A stretch of 56,046 bases of DNA from Candidatus Enterococcus stercoripullorum. GTDB lineage: Bacteria; Bacillota; Bacilli; Lactobacillales; Enterococcaceae. Where the stretch lies: assembly GCA_019120335.1 (NCBI GenBank), contig DWVH01000068.1, positions 1 through 56,046 of the forward strand, given 5' to 3'. The notes beneath the pieces were generated by a model. The model was not told the origin of the DNA and made no database searches. It was given only the letters and a program-made list of their open reading frames with translations. This document shows positions 35,994 through 44,990 of this stretch, one piece after another (within the stretch, counting starts at the first letter, position 1; each line of letters starts with the position of its first letter). The position numbers and the translations under genes were made by a program.

Positions 35994-38900
35994 TATTCCT
36001 TTAAAACCTAATAATGAATTATTTACGGATAGCCAATGGCAAGCGATTTTTGATGGTGGTGATAATTTATTAGTTAGTGCTTCGGCTGGCTCAGGTAAGA
36101 CGACTGTTTTAGTACGGCGAGTAATTGAAAAACTCAAACTTGGCAGTCACGTTGACCGCTTATTAATTGTGACTTTTACAGAAGCTGCAGCCAATGAAAT
36201 GAAAGAACGGATTCAAGTGGCACTACAAGAAGCCATCAATGCTGAGTCAGATGAACAAAAGCGAGCTCATTTTAGTCAACAATTAATGAACTTACCGACG
36301 AGTCATATCTCTACCTTACACTCGTTTTGCTTATCGGTTATTCGCAAATACTACTATTTGATTGACCTTGATCCTAATTTTCGTTTGCTTAGTGATGAGA
36401 CAGAACAGACTTTGTTGATGGATGAAGCCCTTGAAAATGTTATTAATCGCCATTATGAAAATGAAGACGATGCCTTTTATCAATTCGTCCAACAATTTGC
36501 AAATGACCGTTCTGATGAGGGAATGTTACGCCTCATTTTGGATTTATATCGTTTTAGTCGAGCCAATGATAACCCTGATAAATGGTTAAATCATATGGTT
36601 GAAAGTTATGAACCAGTTGAAGCGCTAGAAGACTATCCAATCTTTAAAGAATACACGAAACCATATATTCTCTCTCTTTTAGAAGATATGATTAAATATG
36701 TCGAGCAAGGATTAACTATTATTGAATATACTAGTTTGGAAAAAGTCGAACAGCTATTAAAAGATGATATCGCAATGATCCAAGCATCTATCGAAAGCCT
36801 AAAACAAAATCAATTGACACAAGCTTTTGAACAAATTCAAAATATGAAGTTTGCAAGGTATACAACAGTGAAAAAAGATCATGCAGACTATGACCAGGCA
36901 CAATTAGCTAAGTCTTATCGCGAAATGGCGAAAGAATTACTCGGAAATGCGCAAAAATCTTGGCCAACAGCTCCTGACTTAACGCTAGAATTAATTACTA
37001 AAAGTCAAGAAATGATCAAAATTGCAGTTAGTTTGACTAAAGAATTTATGGTAGAATTTTCGCAATTAAAACGGCAAAAAAGTGTCCTTGATTTCAACGA
37101 TTTAGAACATTTCGCTTTAGCAATTTTACGTCATGAAGTCGATGGCGTAAGTATTGCAAGTGATTATTATCGCCAAACCTTTGATGAAGTCTTAGTAGAT
37201 GAATATCAAGATGTGAATCGCCTACAAGAAACGATTATTTCTTATGTACGAAAAACTGAAAATCCTGGGAACATGTTTATGGTAGGAGATGTTAAGCAAT
37301 CTATTTACGCTTTTCGCCAAGCTGATCCAACGCTTTTTATCGAAAAATATACGCAATTTGCTCATGAGGATGGGGGCCGTCGCATCATCTTAGCTGAAAA
37401 TTTCCGTTCTCGAAAAGAAGTATTAGACTTTACGAATTTAATTTTTGAACAATTAATGGATCAAAAAGTCGGACAAATCGAATATGATGAAGCGGCTCAA
37501 TTAAAATTTGGATTCACAGCTTTTCCATCAAGTGAAGATTTTCATACCGAGCTTCTTATATACGAAAAACAAGCAGACCTTGATGGTGATATGCCAGACG
37601 AATTTGGAATTGATGATAAGACACAAGGTGAATTTCACGTTATTACAAATAAAATCAAAGAGTTAATCGAACAAAAATTTCAAATTTACGATAAAAAACA
37701 AAAGAAATTCCGTGATATTACTTATGGTGATTGCGTCATCTTATCTTCAACACGGAAGAATCATCTACATTTATTGGATATCTTTGCACAAAAAAATATT
37801 CCGGTCCAATTAGCAGATGCTCAAAATTATTTCCAAGCTACAGAGGTCCAAACGATTCTAGCGGTATTAAAAATCATTGATAATCCGTTACAAGATGTTC
37901 CTTTTGTAGCTGTGCTTCGGAGTCCAATCGTTGGTTTAAATGAAAAACAACTAGCGCAAATAAGAATTAATAGTAAGAAAGAACGCTTTTATGATGCTTT
38001 CTTAGATAATTTATCAATAAGCAGTGACTATAAAGAAAAGATTACTCATTTTTATCAACTGTTGCTCAAATGGCGAAATCTAGCAAAGCGTGATTCATTA
38101 GAAAGCTTGCTTTGGACGATCTACCAAGATACAGGCTTTTTAGATTTTGTCGGTGGTATGCCTTCTGGAGTGCAACGTCAAATGAATTTGCTCAGCTTTA
38201 TTAGTCGTGCCAAGTCTTATGAACAAAGTAGTTTTAAGGGCCTTTATCAATTCATTCGTTTTATTCAAATCATGCAAGAAAAAGAACATGATTTAGCAAA
38301 GCCTGTTAGTGAAATCAAAGAAAATGCTGTACAGATTATGACCATCCACCAAAGTAAAGGTTTGGAGTTTCCAGTATGTTTTGTGGTAGATTTAGCCAAG
38401 AAATTTAATCAACAAGACTTCAAAAATTCATACATTCTAGAAGAAAAATTAGGGATGGGGACGAAATTTTTAGATGAGCAAGAGATTCAATACCCAACTT
38501 TACCTTATCTAGTTATTAATCAATTGAAAAAACAAAAAGCTTTCTCTGAAGAAATGCGAAAATTATATGTTGCTTTGACACGTGCTGAACAAAAATTATA
38601 TTTAGTTGGAACCGTCAAAGACAAAGAATCTATGCTCAAAGAATGGCAAAAAGCAGCAATGCAAGAGAACACTGTAATAAGTCCGATGCTTAGATTAAAT
38701 GCAGATACTTTTATCACCTGGATTGGCTATTGTTTAATTCGCCATGAGTCATTTGCCAAAGAAGTAGATGAATCAATCGCAACTGCTATGACTATTCAAC
38801 ATCCAGCTAAATTCGGCATTCATTTTTACCAAGCGGATCAACTCGTCGCACCAGAGCAAAATTCATCTGAAAGTTTAGCTGAGACAAGTCAGCAAGAAAC

Positions 38901-39657
38901 AGAGAATCATCAGGCTTTAGATGAATATATCCAGCAAATGACTAAAGCTTATGATTATCCATTATCGACCAAAACAGCTAGTTATCAATCTGTTTCAGAG
39001 TTGAAGCGATTATACGAAGATCCAGATGAGGAAAAGCTGAATAAATTAGTTTGGCAAAATCGTTGGCAACAAGAAACACAAGGCTATCGTAAAACTTCAA
39101 ATGAATTAGCGATGCCTAGATTTATGCAAGATGTCAAAATTACGGGTGCTGAAATTGGTAGTGCGACTCACAAGTTGTTGCAATTGATTGATGTCACGCA
39201 GCCTATTACACCAGATTCCTTACATCAATTAGCACAAAGACTGAAGGAAAATCAGATTCTTGATGAAAAACTAGTCTCAAAAATACCTTATCAGCATATC
39301 TTATGGTTTTTCCAATCAACATTAGGACAAAGAGTCATCCAAAATGCTCAGTCCTTAAAACGAGAAGTGCCTTTTGCGATGTTAAAAGAAGCGAATGAAA
39401 TTTTTCAAGACTTCGATGAAAAAGAATCACACATGCTTGTACACGGTGTAGTAGATGGCTATTTTATCGAAAATGAACAGATTATTCTTTTTGATTTTAA
39501 AACGGACTATTTTAAAAATAATATTGAAGAGACCGCCAAAGAACGTTATTATGGTCAGCTTAAACTTTATAGCCAAGCCTTAAGTCAAGCCTTACAATTA
39601 CCAGTTAGCGAGAGAAAATTAGTTTTACTCACGCATCAAAAAATATTAGATTTCTAA
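35986..39657 (+). CDS. rexA: ATP-dependent helicase/nuclease subunit A (RexA/AddA)
   Basis: UvrD-family helicase and RecB-type nuclease, 1223 residues. Walker A SASAGSGKTT (about residue 32), Walker B LVDEYQDVN, GDVKQSIYAFRQADP, TIHQSKGLEFPV and LYVALTRAEQ helicase motifs, then a C-terminal nuclease domain with GATHK-like entry (EIGSATHKLL) and the metal site LFDFKTDY. Forms the RexAB complex with the overlapping upstream gene. No SOS box seen in front of the operon. Confidence 0.96.
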   Translation: MPNIPLKPNNELFTDSQWQAIFDGGDNLLVSASAGSGKTTVLVRRVIEKLKLGSHVDRLLIVTFTEAAANEMKERIQVALQEAINAESDEQKRAHFSQQLMNLPTSHISTLHSFCLSVIRKYYYLIDLDPNFRLLSDETEQTLLMDEALENVINRHYENEDDAFYQFVQQFANDRSDEGMLRLILDLYRFSRANDNPDKWLNHMVESYEPVEALEDYPIFKEYTKPYILSLLEDMIKYVEQGLTIIEYTSLEKVEQLLKDDIAMIQASIESLKQNQLTQAFEQIQNMKFARYTTVKKDHADYDQAQLAKSYREMAKELLGNAQKSWPTAPDLTLELITKSQEMIKIAVSLTKEFMVEFSQLKRQKSVLDFNDLEHFALAILRHEVDGVSIASDYYRQTFDEVLVDEYQDVNRLQETIISYVRKTENPGNMFMVGDVKQSIYAFRQADPTLFIEKYTQFAHEDGGRRIILAENFRSRKEVLDFTNLIFEQLMDQKVGQIEYDEAAQLKFGFTAFPSSEDFHTELLIYEKQADLDGDMPDEFGIDDKTQGEFHVITNKIKELIEQKFQIYDKKQKKFRDITYGDCVILSSTRKNHLHLLDIFAQKNIPVQLADAQNYFQATEVQTILAVLKIIDNPLQDVPFVAVLRSPIVGLNEKQLAQIRINSKKERFYDAFLDNLSISSDYKEKITHFYQLLLKWRNLAKRDSLESLLWTIYQDTGFLDFVGGMPSGVQRQMNLLSFISRAKSYEQSSFKGLYQFIRFIQIMQEKEHDLAKPVSEIKENAVQIMTIHQSKGLEFPVCFVVDLAKKFNQQDFKNSYILEEKLGMGTKFLDEQEIQYPTLPYLVINQLKKQKAFSEEMRKLYVALTRAEQKLYLVGTVKDKESMLKEWQKAAMQENTVISPMLRLNADTFITWIGYCLIRHESFAKEVDESIATAMTIQHPAKFGIHFYQADQLVAPEQNSSESLAETSQQETENHQALDEYIQQMTKAYDYPLSTKTASYQSVSELKRLYEDPDEEKLNKLVWQNRWQQETQGYRKTSNELAMPRFMQDVKITGAEIGSATHKLLQLIDVTQPITPDSLHQLAQRLKENQILDEKLVSKIPYQHILWFFQSTLGQRVIQNAQSLKREVPFAMLKEANEIFQDFDEKESHMLVHGVVDGYFIENEQIILFDFKTDYFKNNIEETAKERYYGQLKLYSQALSQALQLPVSERKLVLLTHQKILDF

Positions 39658-39741
39658 ATTTTTGGTAATTTTTTCAACTCGTTTACTGACAATCAATGAT
39701 ATACGCGCTATATTGTTAAAAAAAGCAAAAGGATGATTTTA

Positions 39742-40683
39742 ATGATGAATAAGAGATTACTATGTTGTGCCTTGTTTATTGGTGGCATTTGTTTTACTAT
39801 CCCTCAATATGTAGAAGCTGATACAAGCAATGTCCCTGATTCGATCAATGCCATCGCTTTAGGAAATGCGTTAACAGACGATCAAAAACAGCAAACCTTA
39901 AATTCACTCGGGCAAGTGAAAGAAGTACCCATTTACACAACTGATGGTAATGATTTAATGGATTATATTTCTAAAACTGATTTTAATGCGCAATGGAAAG
40001 TCTACTCATCCGTTCATTTAGAAACAAAAGCAAAAGGTGAGGGAATTGAAGTAGAAATTGCAACGCCAGCAAATATTACTTCAATCACCGCTAATCAGTA
40101 TAAAAATGCGGCTCAAACAGCAGGAATTACCGATGCTAAAATTACAGTGGCTTCAGTGATTCCAATTGATGGTTCGGGTGCCTTAGCTGGGGTATATAAA
40201 ATCGTAAAAGAAGCGGGTGGTACAGTTGATACTACACGGACACAAGCAGCTCAAGAAGAAATGAAAGTCTTAAATGACATCACCCAAGAAAATCAAAATG
40301 TCTCTGGTTATTCTGATGAAAAACTAAATGCGGCCCAAGAAGAAGCTAAAGAATTACTAGCTAAAGCAGCTTCGGAAGGTCAAAAAATTGATAAGGATAC
40401 TGTTACCCAAGCCGTTAATCAAGCTCTAGAAAATCAAGGGTTACAAGATATCTTAACTAAAGAACAGGTCAATAAAATTATTGATTTACTAACAATGCTG
40501 AATCAAAAAAATATTTTTAAAGACTTGAGTAAAGAAATTGATTTATCTAATTTAAAGAATGAACTTGAAGAAAAATCCCAAGGGTTATGGGAAAAAATCA
40601 AGAGTTTCTTTGCAAATATCTGGTCGACGATTTCAGGATGGTTCAATGGCAATCATGAAGAGCAGACACAGACGACAAACTAG
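39742..40683 (+). CDS. secreted DUF1002 protein
   Basis: A 313-residue exported protein of the DUF1002 (YpuA-like) family. Signal peptide of about 27 residues (hydrophobic LLCCALFIGGICFTIP, cleavage likely after VEA). The conserved part has IALGNALTDDQKQQTLN near the start of the mature protein and a long helical C-terminal region ending with an amphipathic Trp-rich segment (FFANIWSTISGWFNG). Start ATG at 39742 is eight bases after AAAAGGA; other in-frame ATGs at 39733 and 39745. Function unknown; extracellular or wall-associated. It precedes the sortase substrate but is separated from it by two terminators. Confidence 0.85.
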   Translation: MMNKRLLCCALFIGGICFTIPQYVEADTSNVPDSINAIALGNALTDDQKQQTLNSLGQVKEVPIYTTDGNDLMDYISKTDFNAQWKVYSSVHLETKAKGEGIEVEIATPANITSITANQYKNAAQTAGITDAKITVASVIPIDGSGALAGVYKIVKEAGGTVDTTRTQAAQEEMKVLNDITQENQNVSGYSDEKLNAAQEEAKELLAKAASEGQKIDKDTVTQAVNQALENQGLQDILTKEQVNKIIDLLTMLNQKNIFKDLSKEIDLSNLKNELEEKSQGLWEKIKSFFANIWSTISGWFNGNHEEQTQTTN

Positions 40684-40748
40684 AGCGGTGTGAAAGTGTA
40701 ACAAGATAAGGCAAATATCGTACAGTACATTTAATTAAATATTTAACT

Positions 40749-40797
40749 AATAGAGATACAACCTGATTATTAAATGAGGGGAGTATCTCTATTTTTA
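40749..40797 (+). terminator. intrinsic terminator after the DUF1002 gene
   Basis: TAGAGATAC with GTATCTCTA around a 23-base AT-rich loop, then ATTTTTAA. Confidence 0.65.
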
Positions 40798-40805
40798 AGT
40801 CACTA

Positions 40806-40840
40806 AACGCTAGATACTTAAGTGTTTGGCGGCTTTTTTT
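40806..40840 (+). terminator. second terminator in tandem
   Basis: CGCTAGATACTT folding on AAGTGTTTGGCG with G-U pairs, followed by GCTTTTTTT. It stands nine bases after the first. Confidence 0.7.
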
Positions 40841-41039
40841 ACACCTGGTAAATTAGAATTTGATTAGAATTTTTAAAAAAACTAACGAATGACCGAATAA
40901 GGCACGAAAACGGAGTATATTTAATCTTATAAAGAACACTTACAACTTAAGTATATTTCGGTAGCTAGTTTGTTAATTTTCAATCAAGGGTGAGAAACGA
41001 GAAAGCTTTTGTCGTAAGTAAAAGTGAGGAGTGTAAAAA
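40841..41039. other. AT-rich leader before the surface protein gene
   Basis: About 200 bases with no gene and no clear sigma-A promoter. It contains a repeated TTAGAATTT (near 40855 and 40865), TATATT and TATAAA tracts near 40915-40935 and the start codon's GTGAGGAG ribosome site at its end. The promoter of the surface protein should lie here but I cannot place it. Confidence 0.4.
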
Positions 41040-43469
41040 ATGGATAAACAGAAAAAATATTCATTAAGGAAAATTGCAGGGATTGGTTTAACCAGTTGTG
41101 TAGTCGGGATATCTGTCATGAATATGCCGGTACAAGCAGAAGAAGGAACTGATGCAGCAACCACAGCGGTAAGTGAAACGGTCGAAAATGCTGAAGCGAC
41201 TAGTCCTAGTGAAAGCTCAGACGAAACAGTAGCTGCAAATAATGAAGCAACGGCTAATGAAGCATCAAATACTGCTGCTGAACAACCTGCTGTAGAAGAG
41301 AAAACTGCTAGTCAACCTAGTGAAACAACTACAGTAGGCGCGGTAACAACTTCAGAAAATACTGAGGCTCAACCTACTAATAACGAAGCGAAGGCTTTAT
41401 CTTCAGAAAATAATGTTGCTCAACCAACCAATGAGGATACTGAACTTATTAGTGATAATGGCGGCATGTCAACTTGGTATATAAGTGAGAAAGATAAATA
41501 TTCTAAATCTCACTTAAATGTTAGACTAACTGTTGATGGTAAATTTTATCGAACTTTTTGGATTATAGGAAGTAATGGTGATATCGTAACACCAAATCAA
41601 ATAAAGCAAGCAGCTATTAGTGATGGTATTCCAAAAGGTTATCAATTAGAAAATAATAATAAGTATTATACATTGAACGATAGATTACAAGAAACTACAC
41701 TTAATTTAGTTCGGACTAATCCAAATCATGAAAAAGTAGAAGTTAAATTTACTCTTACAACGACTCAAATTGTCGGGGATAGAAAATGGGATGATACGTA
41801 TAACTATAAAAATTTCTGGATCGAAAAAGGTAAGTATATTGCAGATGAAGATATTAACAAGATTGCATCTGAAATGACCAAGAACCTTCCTAAATATTGG
41901 GTAAAAGATTTTAAAACGTCCTATGAAGGGTATGCTGAAGAAGGTACCAATATTTCTATTCCTATTATTAAAACAATAGAAGGTTTAGAAGAAACTATGG
42001 GTGTTCACACAAGTATGCCAGAAGATCATTTAGGGACTGACTATAATAACTATGATAATAATTCAGAAGAAAAAATTAACGAGAATTATCATTGGATAAC
42101 TGAAAACTCTAGATATGCATTCGTTAATACTTTCAAAGATAATCAAGTGATTAAATCGACTATAATTCATGGCTTTGCTGGTGATACAATTGATCCAAGT
42201 CATATTGCAAAGACATTAAGTTTCGTTAAGTTACCTGAAGGATATAAATTTGCTGAAGAAAATAAAACTTCCTATGAATTAACAGGCACAGATGAAAATC
42301 GACAAGAATTTACTTTCCATATTGTTCCAGTTCATCCAAGCACCGAAATAGGTGAATTTACAATCACGATTAAAGATAAAAATGGCAAGGTATATGGGCA
42401 AAAGAAAATTCAAAAGAATAAGGGTACTGCTTTAACTATCTTTGAAATTAACAATATTGCTATGGGACTAAAAGAAGCAGCAAACTTTCCAACTGGTACT
42501 GATATTGATCCATATGATTTATTTGCTGGGAAACCATATTATTACGTAGGTAAAGATGCTGGATATGACTATATTCTTAATACTACTAACGAGATAATTG
42601 TTGATGGATTTAGTACCTCAGCAAGTAATGACAACGATACAGATAATACTCAAACTGGTGAAAATAGTACTGGTACAAATACAAATCAAGAGGGTAATAC
42701 TACTACAAAACCTACTGACAATTCTAGTGAAGAGTATATTGGTTCAAATACAAATCAAGAGGGTAATACCACTACAAAACCTACTGACAATTCTAATGAA
42801 GAGTATATTGGTTCAAATATGGTTGGAGAACCGTCAGAAGAAGATTTAAAGAATCCACACTATATTAAAATAGAAATAGTAGATGAAAATAATGTGCCAC
42901 ATATTCTCGGTGGATTTAAACGAGCTTTAGGAACTACATTTACCAAACAAGATATTAGAGAAGGAATGTCGAATCAATTTTATAGCTTTGATGACCATAG
43001 TATAGACTTAGGAAATGATGATGCTGGTAATTACGATTTAGTTTATAATCAAGAAGCGTATGTATTCGGCAAAGATCGTGTAATTTCAATTCGCTTAGTT
43101 AGAAAACAAAATAATACTAACGGCAATGTTACTAATCAAACAGGTAACACCAGTAATGAAAATGGTCAAACTAATACTGGTGGTGCCACAAATACTCAAA
43201 CTGGCGAAAATAGTATTGTTACAAATCAAGCGGGAAATACTAAGCCTAGCACCACCCAAAATTCAAATAATAACAGCAATGGCCAAAAAGCAAGCAAGTC
43301 TGATAATAGCCAAGCACAAACAGCTGGTTTAAGTCGTTTGGCTGCACGTAAAGCAAAAGAAGGTCTTCCTAAAGCTGGAATGAAAGAAAATAGTTTAGCT
43401 TTATTAGGATTTGCATTATTTGCCTTAACAGGTGGCGTTTCTGCTAAACGTGTATTCCGTAAAAAATAA
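41040..43469 (+). CDS. sortase-anchored modular surface protein
   Basis: An 809-residue wall protein. YSIRK-like signal peptide (KKYSLRKIAGIGLTSCVVG) with cleavage near VQAEE; a Thr/Ser/Glu-rich stalk to about residue 140; then three to four diverged modules of 75-100 residues, a linker holding a 23-residue repeat, a last module (about residues 600-700) and a Asn/Thr-rich stretch. The C-terminus is a sorting signal: LPKAG instead of LPXTG, a hydrophobic segment and a basic end (KRVFRKK). The modules share a pattern of beta strand, D-x-x-G turn, G-T/D-x-(hydrophobic)-T helix start and a Y-containing strand, like MucBP or other ubiquitin-like adhesin repeats. Likely adhesin; ligand unknown. Confidence 0.85.
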   Translation: MDKQKKYSLRKIAGIGLTSCVVGISVMNMPVQAEEGTDAATTAVSETVENAEATSPSESSDETVAANNEATANEASNTAAEQPAVEEKTASQPSETTTVGAVTTSENTEAQPTNNEAKALSSENNVAQPTNEDTELISDNGGMSTWYISEKDKYSKSHLNVRLTVDGKFYRTFWIIGSNGDIVTPNQIKQAAISDGIPKGYQLENNNKYYTLNDRLQETTLNLVRTNPNHEKVEVKFTLTTTQIVGDRKWDDTYNYKNFWIEKGKYIADEDINKIASEMTKNLPKYWVKDFKTSYEGYAEEGTNISIPIIKTIEGLEETMGVHTSMPEDHLGTDYNNYDNNSEEKINENYHWITENSRYAFVNTFKDNQVIKSTIIHGFAGDTIDPSHIAKTLSFVKLPEGYKFAEENKTSYELTGTDENRQEFTFHIVPVHPSTEIGEFTITIKDKNGKVYGQKKIQKNKGTALTIFEINNIAMGLKEAANFPTGTDIDPYDLFAGKPYYYVGKDAGYDYILNTTNEIIVDGFSTSASNDNDTDNTQTGENSTGTNTNQEGNTTTKPTDNSSEEYIGSNTNQEGNTTTKPTDNSNEEYIGSNMVGEPSEEDLKNPHYIKIEIVDENNVPHILGGFKRALGTTFTKQDIREGMSNQFYSFDDHSIDLGNDDAGNYDLVYNQEAYVFGKDRVISIRLVRKQNNTNGNVTNQTGNTSNENGQTNTGGATNTQTGENSIVTNQAGNTKPSTTQNSNNNSNGQKASKSDNSQAQTAGLSRLAARKAKEGLPKAGMKENSLALLGFALFALTGGVSAKRVFRKK
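42676..42813 (+). repeat. two tandem copies of a 69-base repeat in the surface protein gene
   Basis: Copies start at 42676 and 42745 with nearly identical bases and encode the 23-residue unit beginning NTNQEGNTTTKPTDNS and ending EEYIGS. A third copy begins (GGTTCAAATA) and is cut off. Copy number may vary among strains by slippage or recombination. Confidence 0.85.
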
Positions 43470-43508
43470 TTAAATATCCTTTCAAATAGTGAGAGACAAT
43501 CAATCCTC

Positions 43509-43556
43509 AAAAAAACAGTCATCATCCAAAAAACGTGGTGGCTGTTTTTGCTTTTT
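43509..43556 (+). terminator. intrinsic terminator after the surface protein gene
   Basis: AAAAACAGTCATC with GGTGGCTGTTTTT (G-U pairs), then a T-rich tract. Confidence 0.7.
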
Positions 43557-43589
43557 TCGCTTGAATGATGGTCTTTCTGGAAATCTTGC

Positions 43590-43618
43590 TTGCAATTTAA
43601 AAGAATATCTTGTAAACT
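43590..43618 (+). promoter_or_regulatory. promoter of pheST
   Basis: TTGCAA, 17-base spacer, TAAACT with an extended TG; the leader would begin near 43625. Confidence 0.55.
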
Positions 43619-43639
43619 ATTCATTAGTTAAATATCAAA

Positions 43640-43872
43640 AAAGACAATGATGAAAAAGAGTAACTTATTTCAAGCAGAAACAGGGAGACTTGCCATAGAC
43701 TGAAAGCAAGGGCTGGGCGAATAAGCGAAGTTCACTTTCTAGTCAATCTAGGTTATCTAGATCGGTAAACTTTATCGTTAACGAATTAAGTGCGTAAAAG
43801 GCTATATTTGCTTTTACGAATTAGGATGGTAACACGACAACTCGTTCCTTTCAATAGGAGCGAGTTTTTTAT
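43640..43872 (+). promoter_or_regulatory. T-box riboswitch (tRNA-Phe) upstream of pheST
   Basis: Leader with a variant T-box AGGATGGTAACACG (43823-43836) followed by CGTTCCTT, and a terminator hairpin AACTCGTTCCT...AGGAGCGAGTT (43839-43866) with T run. TTC at 43731-43733 in GAAGTTCAC is the probable phenylalanine specifier. The T-box core departs from AGGGTGGTACCGCG but keeps TGGT and the pairing partner. Confidence 0.8.
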
Positions 43873-43942
43873 TTTTATCAACGCTCTAATATTCATTTCA
43901 ATCAATATTTTTTGATAGATTCAACTTATAGGAGGAATTTTA

Positions 43943-44986
43943 ATGTCTTTACAAGAAAAGTTAGAAGCACTCAAACAAGAGACTTTGGCTAAAATTGAAG
44001 AAACAAAAGAATTAGCTATTTTGAACCAAATTCGCGTAGAAACATTAGGTAAAAAAGGACCAATCACTGAGGTTTTACGTGGCATGAAAGATTTATCTGC
44101 TGAAGAACGTCCGAAAGTAGGTAGTTTTGCCAATGAAATTCGTGATATTATCACGAAAGAAATTGAAGCCAAGAAAGAATTATTAGAACAACTTGCCTTA
44201 CAAAAAGCTTTAGAAGACGAAACAATTGATGTGACCTTACCTGGAAAACCTATGAAACAAGGGACACGTCATGTATTAACGCAAATTATTGAAGAAATTG
44301 AAGATATCTTTGTTGGCATGGGTTACGAAGTAGTCGAAGGATTCGAAGTGGAACAAGATCACTATAACTTTGAACGTATGAATCTACCAAAAGATCACCC
44401 AGCTCGTGATATGCAAGATACTTTTTATATCTCTGATGAAATTTTAATTCGTACCCATACTTCACCGGTACAGGCACGCACCATGGAAAAACATGATTTC
44501 TCTAAAGGGGCATTACGCATGATTTCACCAGGTAAAGTATTCCGTCGTGATACTGATGATGCGACTCACTCTCATCAATTCCATCAAATTGAGGGGTTAG
44601 TGATTGATAAGAATGTTACAATGGCTGATTTAAAAGGAACATTAGAAGAAGTCATGCAAAAAATGTTTGGTGCAGATCGCAAAATTCGTTTACGTCCAAG
44701 CTATTTCCCATTTACTGAACCAAGTGTTGAAGTCGATGTTAGTTGCTTCAAATGTGGTGGTGAAGGTTGCTCCGTATGTAAACACACCGGTTGGATTGAG
44801 ATTTTAGGGGCAGGTATGGTGCATCCAAATGTCTTGAAGATGTCAGGAATTGATCCTGAAGTTTACTCAGGGTTTGCTTTTGGTTTAGGACCAGATCGCA
44901 TCGCCATGTTACGTTATGGGGTCAATGATATCCGTAACTTCTATCTTAATGATTTACGCTTTATTAGTCAGTTTAAGGGGGAGTAA
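43943..44986 (+). CDS. pheS: phenylalanyl-tRNA synthetase alpha subunit
   Basis: Catalytic subunit of the alpha2-beta2 enzyme, 347 residues: an N-terminal coiled coil for tRNA contact (about 1-85), then the class II catalytic core with [40 protein letters not shown] and the C-terminal [17 protein letters not shown]. Follows the T-box leader; pheT begins four bases after its stop. Confidence 0.98.
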   Translation: MSLQEKLEALKQETLAKIEETKELAILNQIRVETLGKKGPITEVLRGMKDLSAEERPKVGSFANEIRDIITKEIEAKKELLEQLALQKALEDETIDVTLPGKPMKQGTRHVLTQIIEEIEDIFVGMGYEVVEGFEVEQDHYNFERMNLPKDHPARDMQDTFYISDEILIRTHTSPVQARTMEKHDFSKGALRMISPGKVFRRDTDDATHSHQFHQIEGLVIDKNVTMADLKGTLEEVMQKMFGADRKIRLRPSYFPFTEPSVEVDVSCFKCGGEGCSVCKHTGWIEILGAGMVHPNVLKMSGIDPEVYSGFAFGLGPDRIAMLRYGVNDIRNFYLNDLRFISQFKGE

Positions 44987-44990
44987 GTGA

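Noticed and set aside
42676-42813. Possible CRISPR-like repeat
   Set aside because: Only two direct copies with no spacer, in frame in a protein gene; it is a coding tandem repeat.
43226-43624. Reverse open frame at the end of the surface protein gene
   Set aside because: It is opposite the sorting signal and includes the terminator; its composition is a mirror of the Asn-rich coding strand.
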